A stretch of DNA of 43,559 nucleotides from Alphaproteobacteria bacterium. Lineage in GTDB: Bacteria; Pseudomonadota; Alphaproteobacteria; Caedimonadales; UBA9215. The stretch lies in NCBI GenBank assembly GCA_024281375.1, contig JAJSAD010000053.1, forward strand, positions 1 through 43,559, in the 5' to 3' direction. Below are positions 34,848 through 43,194 of the stretch, one piece after another; within the stretch, counting starts at the first letter, position 1; every line of letters starts with the position of its first letter. The notes beneath the pieces were generated by a model. That model saw only the letters and a program-made list of their open reading frames with translations. It was not told where the DNA came from and ran no database searches. The position numbers were made by a program, and so were the translations under genes.

Positions 34848-35649
34848 ATGATGAAATATTTTTATCTCACTTTTCTACCGTTTTTTCTTTCAACTGTTTC
34901 ACAGGCAGTCATCGATTTTGATCAATCTTTTCCAGGTATTATTACAGCCTATCAACCTCAATTGAGAACGGATTTATTTAACCAGGAAGTTTCCGCGATA
35001 GAGGCTTATAGGCGTGAAGATGGGACTCTTTTTCAATTTACCTATAGCCTTTATCCGGAAGCTGTTTTTGAAGAAGCGGCGACACCAGATTTACCTTCTA
35101 ATGCCAAAAAGTGTATCGAGTTTATTAAGACGAGTTTGACGGCACAGGATGTGCCCCCCTTATCTCCCGACAAAGAAGATCTTCTTGACCTTTTTACCAC
35201 TCACATGGCGGTAAAAACATCGTCACACTTTTTGGATGATTCTGTGAAAGAAATGATCAAAAAGGCTCTATAGTTGATCGAGATACTCACTTTGAAAGGC
35301 TTAAAATTGAGAGAGCTTTGTTTGAAAAATGGTCACAAAGAACATTTGAAGAACAGTTTGTTTTCAAGGCTATTAATGCGGTTTCAGATATTTCAAAAGC
35401 TGTCGTGATTAGAATAGAGGCCTTTGCAGAAAAAGAAGTCAGTGAGGCTCCTCAGAAAAAAGGCGAACATTTAAAGAACCGAAAAAGTTTTCTGCAAAGG
35501 ATGTGAAGGCGAGTCAGTTTTCTCATTTCGACGATTTTCAAGATGTTATGGATGCCCTTCAAGAATTTCTTGTCCTCACAACATTGGAGTGGGCTGAAGG
35601 ACTTAATCGCAAAAATGAATCTGGGGGCAGTGGTATACACATAATGTAA
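34848..35649 (+). pseudogene. Secreted-protein gene broken by two one-base frameshifts at poly-A runs
   Basis: Translation from ATG 34848 (AGGGACAACAACTT upstream) gives a signal peptide MMKYFYLTFLPFFLSTVSQA and an acidic body. It stops at TAG 35271-35273 after KEMIKKAL. If the A5 run (35259-35263) had one more A, reading would continue GSIVDRDTHFERLKIERALF. That second frame again fails at TGA 35504-35506; one more A in the A6 run (35456-35461) restores KRRTFKEPKKFSAKDV and reads on to TAA 35647-35649. The joined product would be about 266 residues. No known family. Two deletions of the same kind suggest either decay or base-calling errors. It converges on rsh, ending 4 bases before its stop. 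Confidence 0.78.
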
Positions 35650-35653
35650 TTTT

Positions 35654-37786
35654 TTACACCCGTTGGACGGTGGTGATAAGGGGGGAGGCGCGCAGGCAAG
35701 CGATGATATTGGTGAGGTGATCGGCGTTGGAGACATCGATATCAACATTGACTTCAAAGAAGTTCTCCGTGCGGTTGGCAACCTTAAGGTTCGCGATGTT
35801 CCCATGGTTTTTACTAATGGTTGTGGTGAGATTCGCAAGGGCTCCTTGGCGGTTGTCCATGACTACGTAAAGGCGACCAATATGAGTTGTTCTCTCTTCT
35901 TGATCAGCCCAGGTCAGGTCAATCCAACGTTCCGGTTCGTTGGAAAAATTCTTGAGCATATCACAATCGTTGGTGTGGATGGTCACGCCCCGTCCTGACA
36001 TGATAATGCCCACAATATTGTCTCCGGGAAGAGGATGACAACAGCCTGCGTAGTGCACAGCCATACCGGGGATGAGCCCCCGGATGGACATCGCTGAGTC
36101 TTTGTCCTTCCAGATATTTTTGTCATGGGCCTCAATAGATTTAAGAGGCTTTTCTTTTTGAGGGGTTTGGTAGTTTGGATAAACCGCTCGAATAACTTCC
36201 GCAGGGGTATTGAGACCTTCCCCAAGAAGGGCATGTAAATCCTCGGTATTGTTGCACTTAAAGTGTTTGAGGGTGCCTTCGATCTGCTTTTCTGTAAAAT
36301 CAAGTTTTGCTTGCTCGAACCCTTTATGGAGGAGGCTGCGCCCAAGGCTGACGAACTGATCACGCTTTTGAGAGCGAATAAAACGCCTGATATTAGCTCG
36401 GGCTTTACCGGTGACAACGAAACGCTCCCAAGATGGAGAGGGGGTCTGGGCTTTGGCGGTGACGATATCTACTTGGTCTCCATTATGGAGCAGGGTGCGC
36501 AAAGGAACCATGCGGCCATTAATCTTGGCCCCAACGCAGTGGTCTCCAATCTTAGAGTGGATGGCGTAGGCAAAATCAATGGGGGTAGCCCCTTGGGGGA
36601 GAGGAATGAGGTCGCCCGTTGGGGTAAAACAAAAGACTTGGTCTTGGAACATTTCAAGCTTAGTATGCTCGAGGAACTCTTCGGCCCCGGAGGTGTTTTC
36701 TAAAATTTCGAGAAGACTCCGCAGCCAGCTATAGTCATGCTCTTCATTGCTTTTTTGTTTATATTGCCAGTGGGCCGCCACCCCCATTTCAGCCACTTCA
36801 TGCATGTGCTGTGTACGGATTTGAACCTCAATGCGTTGACGATTGGGACCCACAATAAAGGTATGAAGAGATTGATAGCCATTGGGTTTTGGCGTGCTGA
36901 TATAATCTTTAAAGCGATCGGGAATAACGCGATACGCGCTGTGTAAGACGCCCAGGACTTTATAACAATCCCCTAAATCATCAACAATAATACGAAAGGC
37001 AACGATATCAAGCAGTTGTTCGAGGGTTGTGTTCTTGTGATGCATCTTGCGCCAGATAGAATAAGGGCGCTTAATACGTCCTGTGATGGTGGCGCTGATG
37101 CCTTCTTTTTTAAGAAGTGTATTGAGCTCATCCACAACGGGCTTAATATGATTATCACCATCTTGGTGTTCCAAAAATTCAAGGCGGCTAATAATGGATT
37201 CACGAGCATCAGGATTAATGGCCCCAAAGGCGAGGTCTTCAAGCTCATCCTTAAAATGCGTGATGCCAATACGTTCAGCCAAGGGGGCATAAATATCGAG
37301 GGTTTCTCGCCCAATGCGGCGGCGTTTTTCTTCTCGGACATAGTGAAGAGTGCGCATATTATGCAGGCGATCCGCCAATTTAACCAGCAACACTCGGATG
37401 TCATCGGACATAGCCAGCACAAGCTTTCTAAAATTTTCGGCCTGTTTCGTTTTATCGGATTGAACCTCAATACGGGTGAGTTTGGTGACGCCATTGACAA
37501 GATCCCTCACCTCCTTCCCAAAGAGTTTTTCAATATCTTCAAGGGTGGCATCAGTATCTTCGACGGTATCATGGAGGAGGGCGGTGATGATAGAAGCCGT
37601 ATCCAGCTTCATCTCACACAGGATGCCAGCCACTTCAAGGGGGTGGGAAAAGTAGGGGTCTCCTGAGGCGCGTTTTTGAGAGCCGTGAGCCTTCATGGCA
37701 AAAACATAGGCACGGTTAAGGGCGTCCTCATCTGCATTCGGATCGTAAGCTTTTACTTTTTCAACAAGTTCGAACTGGCGAATCAT
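35654..37786 (-). CDS. rsh: Bifunctional (p)ppGpp synthetase/hydrolase
   Basis: This 710-residue protein makes and degrades the alarmone (p)ppGpp. The HD hydrolase has His34, His48, and His72-Asp73 (LLHDTVEDT); the ED pair (AERIGITHFKDELEDLAF region) follows. The synthetase shows SYSIW-like RPYSIWRKMHHK, FRIIVDDLGDCYKVLG and DYISTPKPNGYQSLHT. A TGS domain (about 385-440, FCFTPTGDLIPLPQGATPIDFAY) and a C-terminal ACT domain (about 640-710) regulate it. Both enzymatic halves look intact. Alphaproteobacteria usually have this single Rsh. No omega or spoU partner gene is adjacent here; rpoZ is 8 kb away. Confidence 0.95.
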   Translation of the reverse strand: MIRQFELVEKVKAYDPNADEDALNRAYVFAMKAHGSQKRASGDPYFSHPLEVAGILCEMKLDTASIITALLHDTVEDTDATLEDIEKLFGKEVRDLVNGVTKLTRIEVQSDKTKQAENFRKLVLAMSDDIRVLLVKLADRLHNMRTLHYVREEKRRRIGRETLDIYAPLAERIGITHFKDELEDLAFGAINPDARESIISRLEFLEHQDGDNHIKPVVDELNTLLKKEGISATITGRIKRPYSIWRKMHHKNTTLEQLLDIVAFRIIVDDLGDCYKVLGVLHSAYRVIPDRFKDYISTPKPNGYQSLHTFIVGPNRQRIEVQIRTQHMHEVAEMGVAAHWQYKQKSNEEHDYSWLRSLLEILENTSGAEEFLEHTKLEMFQDQVFCFTPTGDLIPLPQGATPIDFAYAIHSKIGDHCVGAKINGRMVPLRTLLHNGDQVDIVTAKAQTPSPSWERFVVTGKARANIRRFIRSQKRDQFVSLGRSLLHKGFEQAKLDFTEKQIEGTLKHFKCNNTEDLHALLGEGLNTPAEVIRAVYPNYQTPQKEKPLKSIEAHDKNIWKDKDSAMSIRGLIPGMAVHYAGCCHPLPGDNIVGIIMSGRGVTIHTNDCDMLKNFSNEPERWIDLTWADQEERTTHIGRLYVVMDNRQGALANLTTTISKNHGNIANLKVANRTENFFEVNVDIDVSNADHLTNIIACLRASPLITTVQRV

Positions 37787-37957
37787 TTGGGTAACATTTG
37801 TTCCTGTATCCCTCTATTCTAACAAGGTATTGAATTCTATGCCATAGATATCCTCTTTTAGAGATTTTCTATCTTTCTTGTCTTTGTTTACCATTTGTTT
37901 AGGTTTTTTAGATATGATGACAATAGAATAAGTACAAAAATAATAAAAAAAGGCGGT

Positions 37958-39046
37958 ATGGGAATGGCTCCGAGCCCGGAAAAACAGCGTGTTATTGATA
38001 AATACCTCAAAACACCCGATGGAGCCTTGCTGCGCTATCGCCATTGGAAACCTCTGACAACGTCTGACATTAAGCCGACTGTCCTGATTCTACCGGGAAG
38101 GGCGACCTCCCTTGAAAAATTTGAAAATGTGATTGCTACCTTAAGAGAACGTGGTTATGGCGTTTGGATTTTTGATTGGCGAGGCCAAGGGTTATCCACT
38201 CGTGAAGCTGGCAAGCGGGGGTATATCAAAGATTACCAAATTTATCTCGATGATCTCGACCTTTTTATCCGCACTTTTTTAAAGACCGATTATTTAAAGC
38301 GCCCCGTGATGGTCTTAGGGCAATCCATGGGGGCTCATGTTGGGTTGCGCTATATGTCTTAAAATCCTGGTGTGTTGGATGGGGCCGTGATGACAGCCCC
38401 CATGCTGGATATTAATACGGGGGTTTATTCCCGAAGTATGGCGCGTTGGTTATCGAATTTGATGGTTTCCTTAGGATTTGCAAAAACCTATCTCTATACC
38501 CAAGGAGATTATAATCCCGTCACGCAACCCTTTGAAGGGAATATCCTGACCCATAGCCAAGAGCATTTTTATTATCATCGCCACCTTCAAATTGAAAATC
38601 CAGATATTGTCGTCGGGGGGGTGACATTTGGATGGGCAAAAGCCACCTTAGAATCCATTAAAAAACTTAATTGTCCGGGGAAATTGGGGCGTATCCAAGC
38701 CCCTGTTAAGATTTATGCAGCCGGAGAAGAGCAGGTGGTGGATAATTCGAGAATCGAAAAAATTTCCGACTGGATTCCCAATTGTGAACTCGAGGTCATT
38801 GCGGGCGCCCGGCATCAATTATTGGCCGAAGTCCCTGCCGTAGAAACCCGTATTTTCAATGGATTTGATCGATTCGTGCAACAGCATTTTGATCTTCCTA
38901 TTCTAGACCGTGAACGTCGTGACGTTATTGTTCTTGATAAATCTAGCATACAGATTGGTGTTGGCGCGCCTTTGCCCTTATGTGTGCAAGGGGGTAAAGA
39001 ATTTGAAAAAAGGATAGTAGAATCTAGTCTACAGCCCCTCCCATAA
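37958..39046 (+). pseudogene. Alpha/beta hydrolase (lysophospholipase-like) gene interrupted by one in-frame TAA
   Basis: I start it at ATG 37958 (AAAGGCGG directly upstream). The product would be about 362 residues. It has the oxyanion/LPGR region (VLILPGRATSLEKF), FDWRGQGLS and the nucleophile elbow GQSMG (Ser123). Reading stops at TAA 38360-38362 after GLRYMS; the same frame goes on at once NPGVLDGAVMTAPM, as in PldB-type lysophospholipases (RY...HP...D.AVLSAPM), and later has the acid (AAGEEQVVDN) and the histidine (GARHQLLAE). A single change of CAA, GAA or AAA to TAA explains it. The front part lacks the Asp and His, so as written no active enzyme would be made. It is divergent from rsh. 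Confidence 0.85.
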
Positions 39047-39150
39047 GCAGATTCTGGACCCTGAGACGAAAAAATAGTCATTCTCCTTTCTCCTCTTAAA
39101 TTTTCAAAAATAAGAGGTTCCAAAAACAAGGAACAGGAAAGGGCTCATCC

Positions 39151-40180
39151 CTATTTTGTATACTCTTTAATCATCTTCAGACACTCCCATACATTGAAAG
39201 AAGATTTCATTTTTCCCGCGACTTCTCCAATTTGATCTGGGATTAGGGGCGCTAAAGCACTCATGATACGGGCTTGATCAAATCCATCCATCTTTTTTGT
39301 AAAGAAGTCTATGTCTATGGGTTTTAATGGCCGTTGCAAAATTCCCAATACGCTCTGCAAGAGGGCCCTTTCCAGGCAATGTGGCTAAAGCCTTCATGAT
39401 ACGGGCTTGATCAAATCCACCCATCTCATCTGTAAAGAGTCTATGTCTATGGGTTTTAATAGCCGTTTCAAAATCCCCAATACGCTCTGCAAGAGGGCCC
39501 TTTCCAGGCAATGTGGTTAAAGTCTTGATGACATGGGCTTGAACAAGTTTAGGTATCTTTTTTGCAAAGAAGAAGGAGGCGTAACTGGCGATAAGGAAGA
39601 ATTTGTTGATATTATCCGGTAGAAGGGAGCCATCCGTATTTTGAAAAGGGAAAGAGCTTAAGAGTTGTTCTTGAAAAGAAAGTGTCAACATCTCTCTATT
39701 TGAGGAAGATAGAAGATGGTGCAAGGCATCTGCATAAAGATATAGGTTTTGTTTCTCAAGAAAGTCTTTTAGGAGTGGCCCAATTTCCTTACCAAAAATC
39801 CCCGGCAGTTGAGTGTCTATAATGTCATTGTGGTCTACTTGAGAAAATCCACAAAATGTCTTCTTAAAAATAGGGTCTTGGGTGATATCGTTGAGTAAAT
39901 GATTGCTCTGGCGGGCGTTAATTAAACTTTTGCTATCTAACTTCCACATTATTTTCATACGGATTTCCGGTGGGAGAGCTGTCAAGTAATCTGGTCCTGT
40001 ATATTGTTCTTGTATTTTTTGGGAGGGCGTTAGGGGTAAGTATTCCACATCCATTTCTCCTCCAGAGGAAGCCACCGCAGGCATAGCGCTCAAAACAAAA
40101 GATAGAGTAAAAGCTGGAATAAAAAGTGATGCCGCAAAAGACGGCCTTAAAAAAGAAGGTTTTGTGAAAGAATAAATCAT
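39151..40180 (-). pseudogene. Secreted F-box protein gene with 44-residue repeats, one-base frameshift
   Basis: Start ATG 40180. The N-terminus (about 1-37) is a long signal peptide ending near AVASS. The F-box is at about 66-110: LTALPPEIRMKIMWKLDSKS, then LINARQSNHLLND. Further on are 44-residue units TLPGKGPLAERIG.FATAIK, HRHRLFTDEMGGFDQARIM. As written, the frame ends at 39278 in LLYKKDGWI. Compared with the previous unit, the coding strand has one extra T (ACTTCTTTAC against ACTCTTTAC, about 39304). Removing it gives FTKKMDGFDQARIMSALAPL and a natural end at 39151 (IKEYTK). A second exported F-box protein after that at 29227. The 132-base units share long identical stretches, so they may expand or contract. 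Confidence 0.82.
39361..39620 (-). repeat. Two 132-base tandem units in the second F-box gene
   Basis: GAGGGCCCTTTCCAGGCAAT occurs at 39361 and 39493, exactly 132 bases apart; the intervening sequence (CCAATACGCTCTGCAA and so on) also matches closely. A third, partial unit lies downstream at about 39258-39350. Confidence 0.85.
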
Positions 40181-40216
40181 CGTATATTTAGTCCCAATGA
40201 GTTGTTGTATTTACAT

Positions 40217-40246
40217 TTTATACATTAAATACAGGCATAAAGTCAA
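40217..40246 (-). promoter_or_regulatory. Promoter of the second F-box gene
   Basis: On the minus strand, TTGACT (40246-40241), 18 bases, TATAAA (40222-40217). Confidence 0.6.
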
Positions 40247-40367
40247 TTTTTATTTTATATTGTTATTTTTAGGGGCTTCTTTATTGCCTCCTTGTATGTT
40301 TGATGTGTACCTAAAAGTGTTTATGCTCTCCCTTCCTCTCCCTTTTTCCTTAAACCTTCTACCTCCT

Positions 40368-40432
40368 GCGCGAAATTTTTGACTAATAGGCATTTTACAT
40401 CAATATTTTAGACTATTGGTCAAGAATTCGGG
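40368..40432 (-). repeat. Palindromic repeat P, copy 3 (diverged)
   Basis: Core ATTTTTGACTAATAGGCATT, internal ATCAATATTTTAGACTATTG, then GTCAAGAATTC. It is the only copy away from the two ends of the window, and lacks the AAGGGCAG end. Confidence 0.75.
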
Positions 40433-40589
40433 TGTATTGATAGCTATTTCAGGGAGATGAGGAGGGAACGATGAGCATGTTTTCAAAACTGTCGGGTGTG
40501 AAGGGTGGGGAGGAAAGGGATTGTTCTTTCTTTCCAAATGCTTTATCTTTAAAAGAAGAAATTAAAAATATACTTTATGTGGAGATCAT

Positions 40590-41057
40590 ATGTCTCATTT
40601 TGATTATGAAGCCATTGTACAAAAAGCTTTGCGTGGGGCTGTGAAAGAATCTCTGGAAGAGGTGCGTGATAATGGCTTTGCGGGTGCCCATCATTTTTAT
40701 ATTACTTTTCAAACTAATAGAGCCGATGTTGAGATGCCTGATTTTCTGCGGGAAAAACATCCCGAGGAAATTACTATTGTCCTTCAACATCAATTTTGGG
40801 ATCTTAAAGTTACAGACAAAGGCTTTTCCGTTAATTTAAGCTTTAATGACAAGCATGAGACCCTTGTTGTCCCTTATACAGCTATTGTGAGTTTCTTAGA
40901 CCCGTCCGTTAAGTTTGGCCTTCAGTTTGTTCCCGATGAGGTCGAGGCCTTAAGTGGTTCTGTAACAGTCCCTGGTGATAAGACAGAAAATACGGTCCCT
41001 TCTGCAACAACAGGTGGAGATAACGTTGTGACGATGGATACCTTCCGGAAGAAATAG
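40590..41057 (+). CDS. sspB: SspB-like ClpXP adaptor
   Basis: This 155-residue protein should bind ssrA-tagged and other substrates and hand them to ClpXP. The alphaproteobacterial SspB fold is seen in HFYITFQTNRADVEMPDFLR, EEITIVLQHQFWDLKV, FSVNLSFNDKHETLVVPY and FLDPSVKFGLQF. A linker rich in T and G follows, then VVTMDTFRKK, a lysine-ended tail like the ClpX-binding peptide of this family. GTGGAGATC lies before the ATG. It stands alone between the F-box gene and dusB. Confidence 0.88.
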   Translation: MSHFDYEAIVQKALRGAVKESLEEVRDNGFAGAHHFYITFQTNRADVEMPDFLREKHPEEITIVLQHQFWDLKVTDKGFSVNLSFNDKHETLVVPYTAIVSFLDPSVKFGLQFVPDEVEALSGSVTVPGDKTENTVPSATTGGDNVVTMDTFRKK

Positions 41058-41117
41058 TTTTCCTGTCTAACAGCCTTCTAATAGGGAATTTTCTTGAGTT
41101 TTTAGCCGTAATCCACT

Positions 41118-42134
41118 ATGGTCGGGGCTATGACTGGATTTCACAAAAACATCATTATTGGACCTTATGAGCTGGACGGGAATGTCTTTCTCGCGCCTTG
41201 TTCTGGTGTGACTGATCTTCCGTTTCGCAAGATTGTGAAGAAAATGGGCGCGTCTCTTGTGGTCTCTGAGATGATAGCTTCTCAGGCCATGATCCGGGAT
41301 AGTAAACGAACTATGAAGATGGTTGAAAAATGCCCCGAAGAGCATCCTGCGACGGTTCAATTGGCGGGGTGTGATCCCGATGTAATGGCAGAGGCTGCCA
41401 AGCTGAATGAGGATATGGGGGCGGATATCATTGATATCAATATGGGATGTCCTGCCAAGAAAGTTGTGAATGGGTATGCGGGATCGGCTTTGATGAAAGA
41501 CTTGGAGCTTGCCCGCCGTATTATTGAAGCAACCGTTAAGGCCGTTAATCTGCCCGTGACCCTCAAAATGCGCACGGGTTGGGATGACACCAGTCGCAAT
41601 GCTCCAGAGCTGGCAAAGATTGCTCAAGATTGTGGTATTCAGTTGTTAGTCGTTCATGGTCGAACCCGCTGTCAATTGTATAATGGTAAATCCGATTGGT
41701 CTTTTATTCGGCAGGTTAAGGAAGCTGTGAACATTCCCGTGATTGCCAATGGTGATATCGTTTGTGAGGACACAGCTCTCCAGGCCTTAAAGGAGTCGGG
41801 AGCTGATGGCGTGATGGTGGGACGCGGGTCTTATGGCCGTCCTTGGTTTTTAAAACACCTTCAAGAATTTTTTAAAAATGGACAAAAATGTCAAGCTCCT
41901 GAAATTGCAGTCCAAAAAGAGCTTCTCTTAGAGCATTTTGCGGATATAATAGAGCATCATGGTGAGGTCGTTGGGATTAAGATGGCTCGCAAGCATGTGA
42001 GCTGGTATAGTCGGGGTCTTAAGGGCTCTAATGATTTTCGTGTTAAGATTAATCAATCAAAATCAAGCACCGACGTTCATCAGCTCATTAATAATTTTTA
42101 TGAAACCGTTCTAGAAGAACATAGCAGAGAATAA
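41118..42134 (+). CDS. dusB: tRNA-dihydrouridine synthase B
   Basis: This 338-residue flavoprotein reduces uridines in the tRNA D-loop. Visible are the FMN-binding start VFLAPCSGVTDLPFRKIV, the signature DINMGCPAKKVVNGYAGSAL with the catalytic Cys111, KMRTGWDD, VVHGRTR and IANGDI. Two ATG codons (41118 and 41130) are possible; the first has no better ribosome-binding site than the second. A small fis gene follows 8 bases later, the same pair as dusB-fis in enterobacteria. Confidence 0.95.
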   Translation: MVGAMTGFHKNIIIGPYELDGNVFLAPCSGVTDLPFRKIVKKMGASLVVSEMIASQAMIRDSKRTMKMVEKCPEEHPATVQLAGCDPDVMAEAAKLNEDMGADIIDINMGCPAKKVVNGYAGSALMKDLELARRIIEATVKAVNLPVTLKMRTGWDDTSRNAPELAKIAQDCGIQLLVVHGRTRCQLYNGKSDWSFIRQVKEAVNIPVIANGDIVCEDTALQALKESGADGVMVGRGSYGRPWFLKHLQEFFKNGQKCQAPEIAVQKELLLEHFADIIEHHGEVVGIKMARKHVSWYSRGLKGSNDFRVKINQSKSSTDVHQLINNFYETVLEEHSRE

Positions 42135-42142
42135 ATAAGCCC

Positions 42143-42400
42143 ATGGGTCCGCAAAAGATAACCCCCGTTAAATCACTCGCCCTTTCAGACTGTGTAGAGC
42201 AAAAGCTTAAAGAATATTTTGAGCATCTTGATGGACAGCTCCCCGCGTGTAATCTTTATGCCGCTATTATTGCTCAGGTTGAAAAGCCCCTTTTAAAGGC
42301 GATTCTTAAGAAATCCGGCGGTAATAAAGTCCAAGCCTCTGAGATGTTAGGGATGAGCCGCAATACCCTCAGTAAGAAAATCAAAGACTATAAGCTTTAG
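42143..42400 (+). CDS. fis: Fis-like nucleoid-associated DNA-binding protein
   Basis: An 85-residue protein whose last 45 residues form the Fis-type helix-turn-helix: VEKPLLKAILKKSGGNKVQA, then SEMLGMSRNTLSKKIKDYKL. This closely follows the Fis pattern (VEQPLL...GN...AA..MGI.R.TLRKKL). The N-terminal 40 residues (ALSDCVEQKLKEYFEHLDGQ) resemble the dimerisation part. It is a free-standing protein; in many alphaproteobacteria the same helix-turn-helix follows dusB as the C-terminus of NtrC, so this may be either a true Fis or a remnant of an ntrC gene. The length is slightly below that of E. coli Fis (98). Confidence 0.88.
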   Translation: MGPQKITPVKSLALSDCVEQKLKEYFEHLDGQLPACNLYAAIIAQVEKPLLKAILKKSGGNKVQASEMLGMSRNTLSKKIKDYKL

Positions 42401-42433
42401 GAATATCTGCAAACGGGCCTCTCTCTCCCTTCT

Positions 42434-42518
42434 CCTGCCTCTCCCGCGATTTTTTGACTGATAGTCATTAATGCTGATAAAAAATGCCTATATGTCAAAA
42501 ATCGCGCGGGGGAGGCAG
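42434..42518 (+). repeat. Palindromic repeat P, copy 4 (long symmetrical form)
   Basis: The arms extend outward: CTGCCTCTCCCGCGATTTTT on the left, and GTCAAAAATCGCGCGGG with GGAGGCAG on the right. The centre is TCATTAATGCTGATAAAAAA. Nearly the whole element can fold into one hairpin. Confidence 0.9.
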
Positions 42519-42649
42519 GGGGGTTTAAAAAAGAAAAATGGAAAATTAAAGAATAGATCAGGTGGTATTTCCACTTTCTCTTCTTTCTCGCCTTCCTCTC
42601 TTTTTTTGATTCCCCTACCTCTTTTCCTGCCTCTCCTTCTTCATTTTAT

Positions 42650-42727
42650 GCCCTTATTTTGCCGATTTTTTGACTCATAGTCTAAAATATCGATGAAAAA
42701 TGCCTATATGTCAAAAATCGCGCGGGG
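42650..42727 (+). repeat. Palindromic repeat P, copy 5
   Basis: GCCCTTATTTTGCCG, ATTTTTTGACTCATAGTC, internal TAAAATATCGATGAAAAATG, then CTATATGTCAAAAATCGCGC. The internal segment is the ATCGAT subtype, as in copy 1. Confidence 0.9.
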
Positions 42728-42743
42728 GGAGGCAGGGGGGGAA

Positions 42744-42805
42744 GGGGTATCTAGGGGATGGATGAGATACTCGTCACTTTTAAAAAAAGGGATTATATAT
42801 CCAAA
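42744..42805 (-). repeat. Repeat B, copy 3 (inverted relative to copies 1 and 2)
   Basis: GGGGTATCTAGGGGATGG through GAGATACTCGTCAC to the ATATATCCAAA end; the reverse complement of 396-457 with one evident difference. Confidence 0.9.
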
Positions 42806-42847
42806 TCTTTCCTCACTTCTTTTCCTGCCTCTCCTTCTTCATTTTGT

Positions 42848-42926
42848 GCCCTTATTTCGCCGATTTTTTGACTCATAGTCATTAATGCTGATAAAAAATG
42901 CCTATATGTCAAAAATCGCGCGGGGG
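42848..42926 (+). repeat. Palindromic repeat P, copy 6
   Basis: GCCCTTATTTCGCCG, ATTTTTTGACTCATAGTC, ATTAATGCTGATAAAAAATG, CTATATGTCAAAAATCGCGC. Confidence 0.9.
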
Positions 42927-42954
42927 AGGCAGGATATTTACGAGTAGAAAGAGG

Positions 42955-43080
42955 GGGAAAGAAAGAACGGAAGGAAGGAAGGGAGGAGAAGGGAGAGGAA
43001 GGAAGGAAAAGGGAGGAGAAGGGAGAGGAAGGAAGGAAAAGGGAGGAGAAGGGAGAGGAAGGGAGAGGAAGAACGGGGAG
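42955..43080. repeat. Polypurine minisatellite, 30-base period
   Basis: GGGAGGAGAAGGGAGAGGAA recurs at 42981, 43011 and 43041, each followed (except the last) by GGAAGGAAAA. The tract is almost purely A and G, so triplex or slipped structures are possible. It corresponds to the polypurine tracts at 283-395. Confidence 0.85.
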
Positions 43081-43194
43081 GGTTTGACCCTATAGGAACC
43101 TCTTAGATATCTCATTCATGTTATAAAGGACTAGGTCATGTGGTATTTTTCCTTTTTATTTTCCCTATTTTTTCACTCTCATTCTTCATTTTAT

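Larger units (their letters stand above)
40181..40589. other. Gap holding palindromic repeat P copy 3 and a possible micro-gene
   Basis: The gap contains the promoter above, repeat P copy 3 (40368-40432) and then ATG 40471 with a good GGAGGGAACG site, opening a frame of 58 codons that overlaps the start of sspB. It begins MSMFSKLSGVKGGEERD. I cannot tell whether it is real, and no family is recognised. Confidence 0.3.

Noticed and set aside
38195-38210. DnaA-box-like TTATCCACT
   Set aside because: Single copy inside the hydrolase coding sequence, no cluster and no AT-rich unwinding region.
3639-38362. Reassigned stop codon to explain in-frame TAG and TAA
   Set aside because: Both TAG and TAA interrupt genes, and both also end intact genes here (tmk and rpmJ end in TAG; HU ends in TAG; amiC and mrcA in TAA), so a code change does not fit.
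40197-40382. 61-codon frame after the second F-box gene
   Set aside because: It overlaps that gene's promoter and ends inside palindromic repeat P copy 3.
42471-43115. Short open frames starting MLIKNAYMSK or MKNAYMSK
   Set aside because: They start inside each copy of repeat P and merely read through it, so their similarity to each other comes from the repeat.
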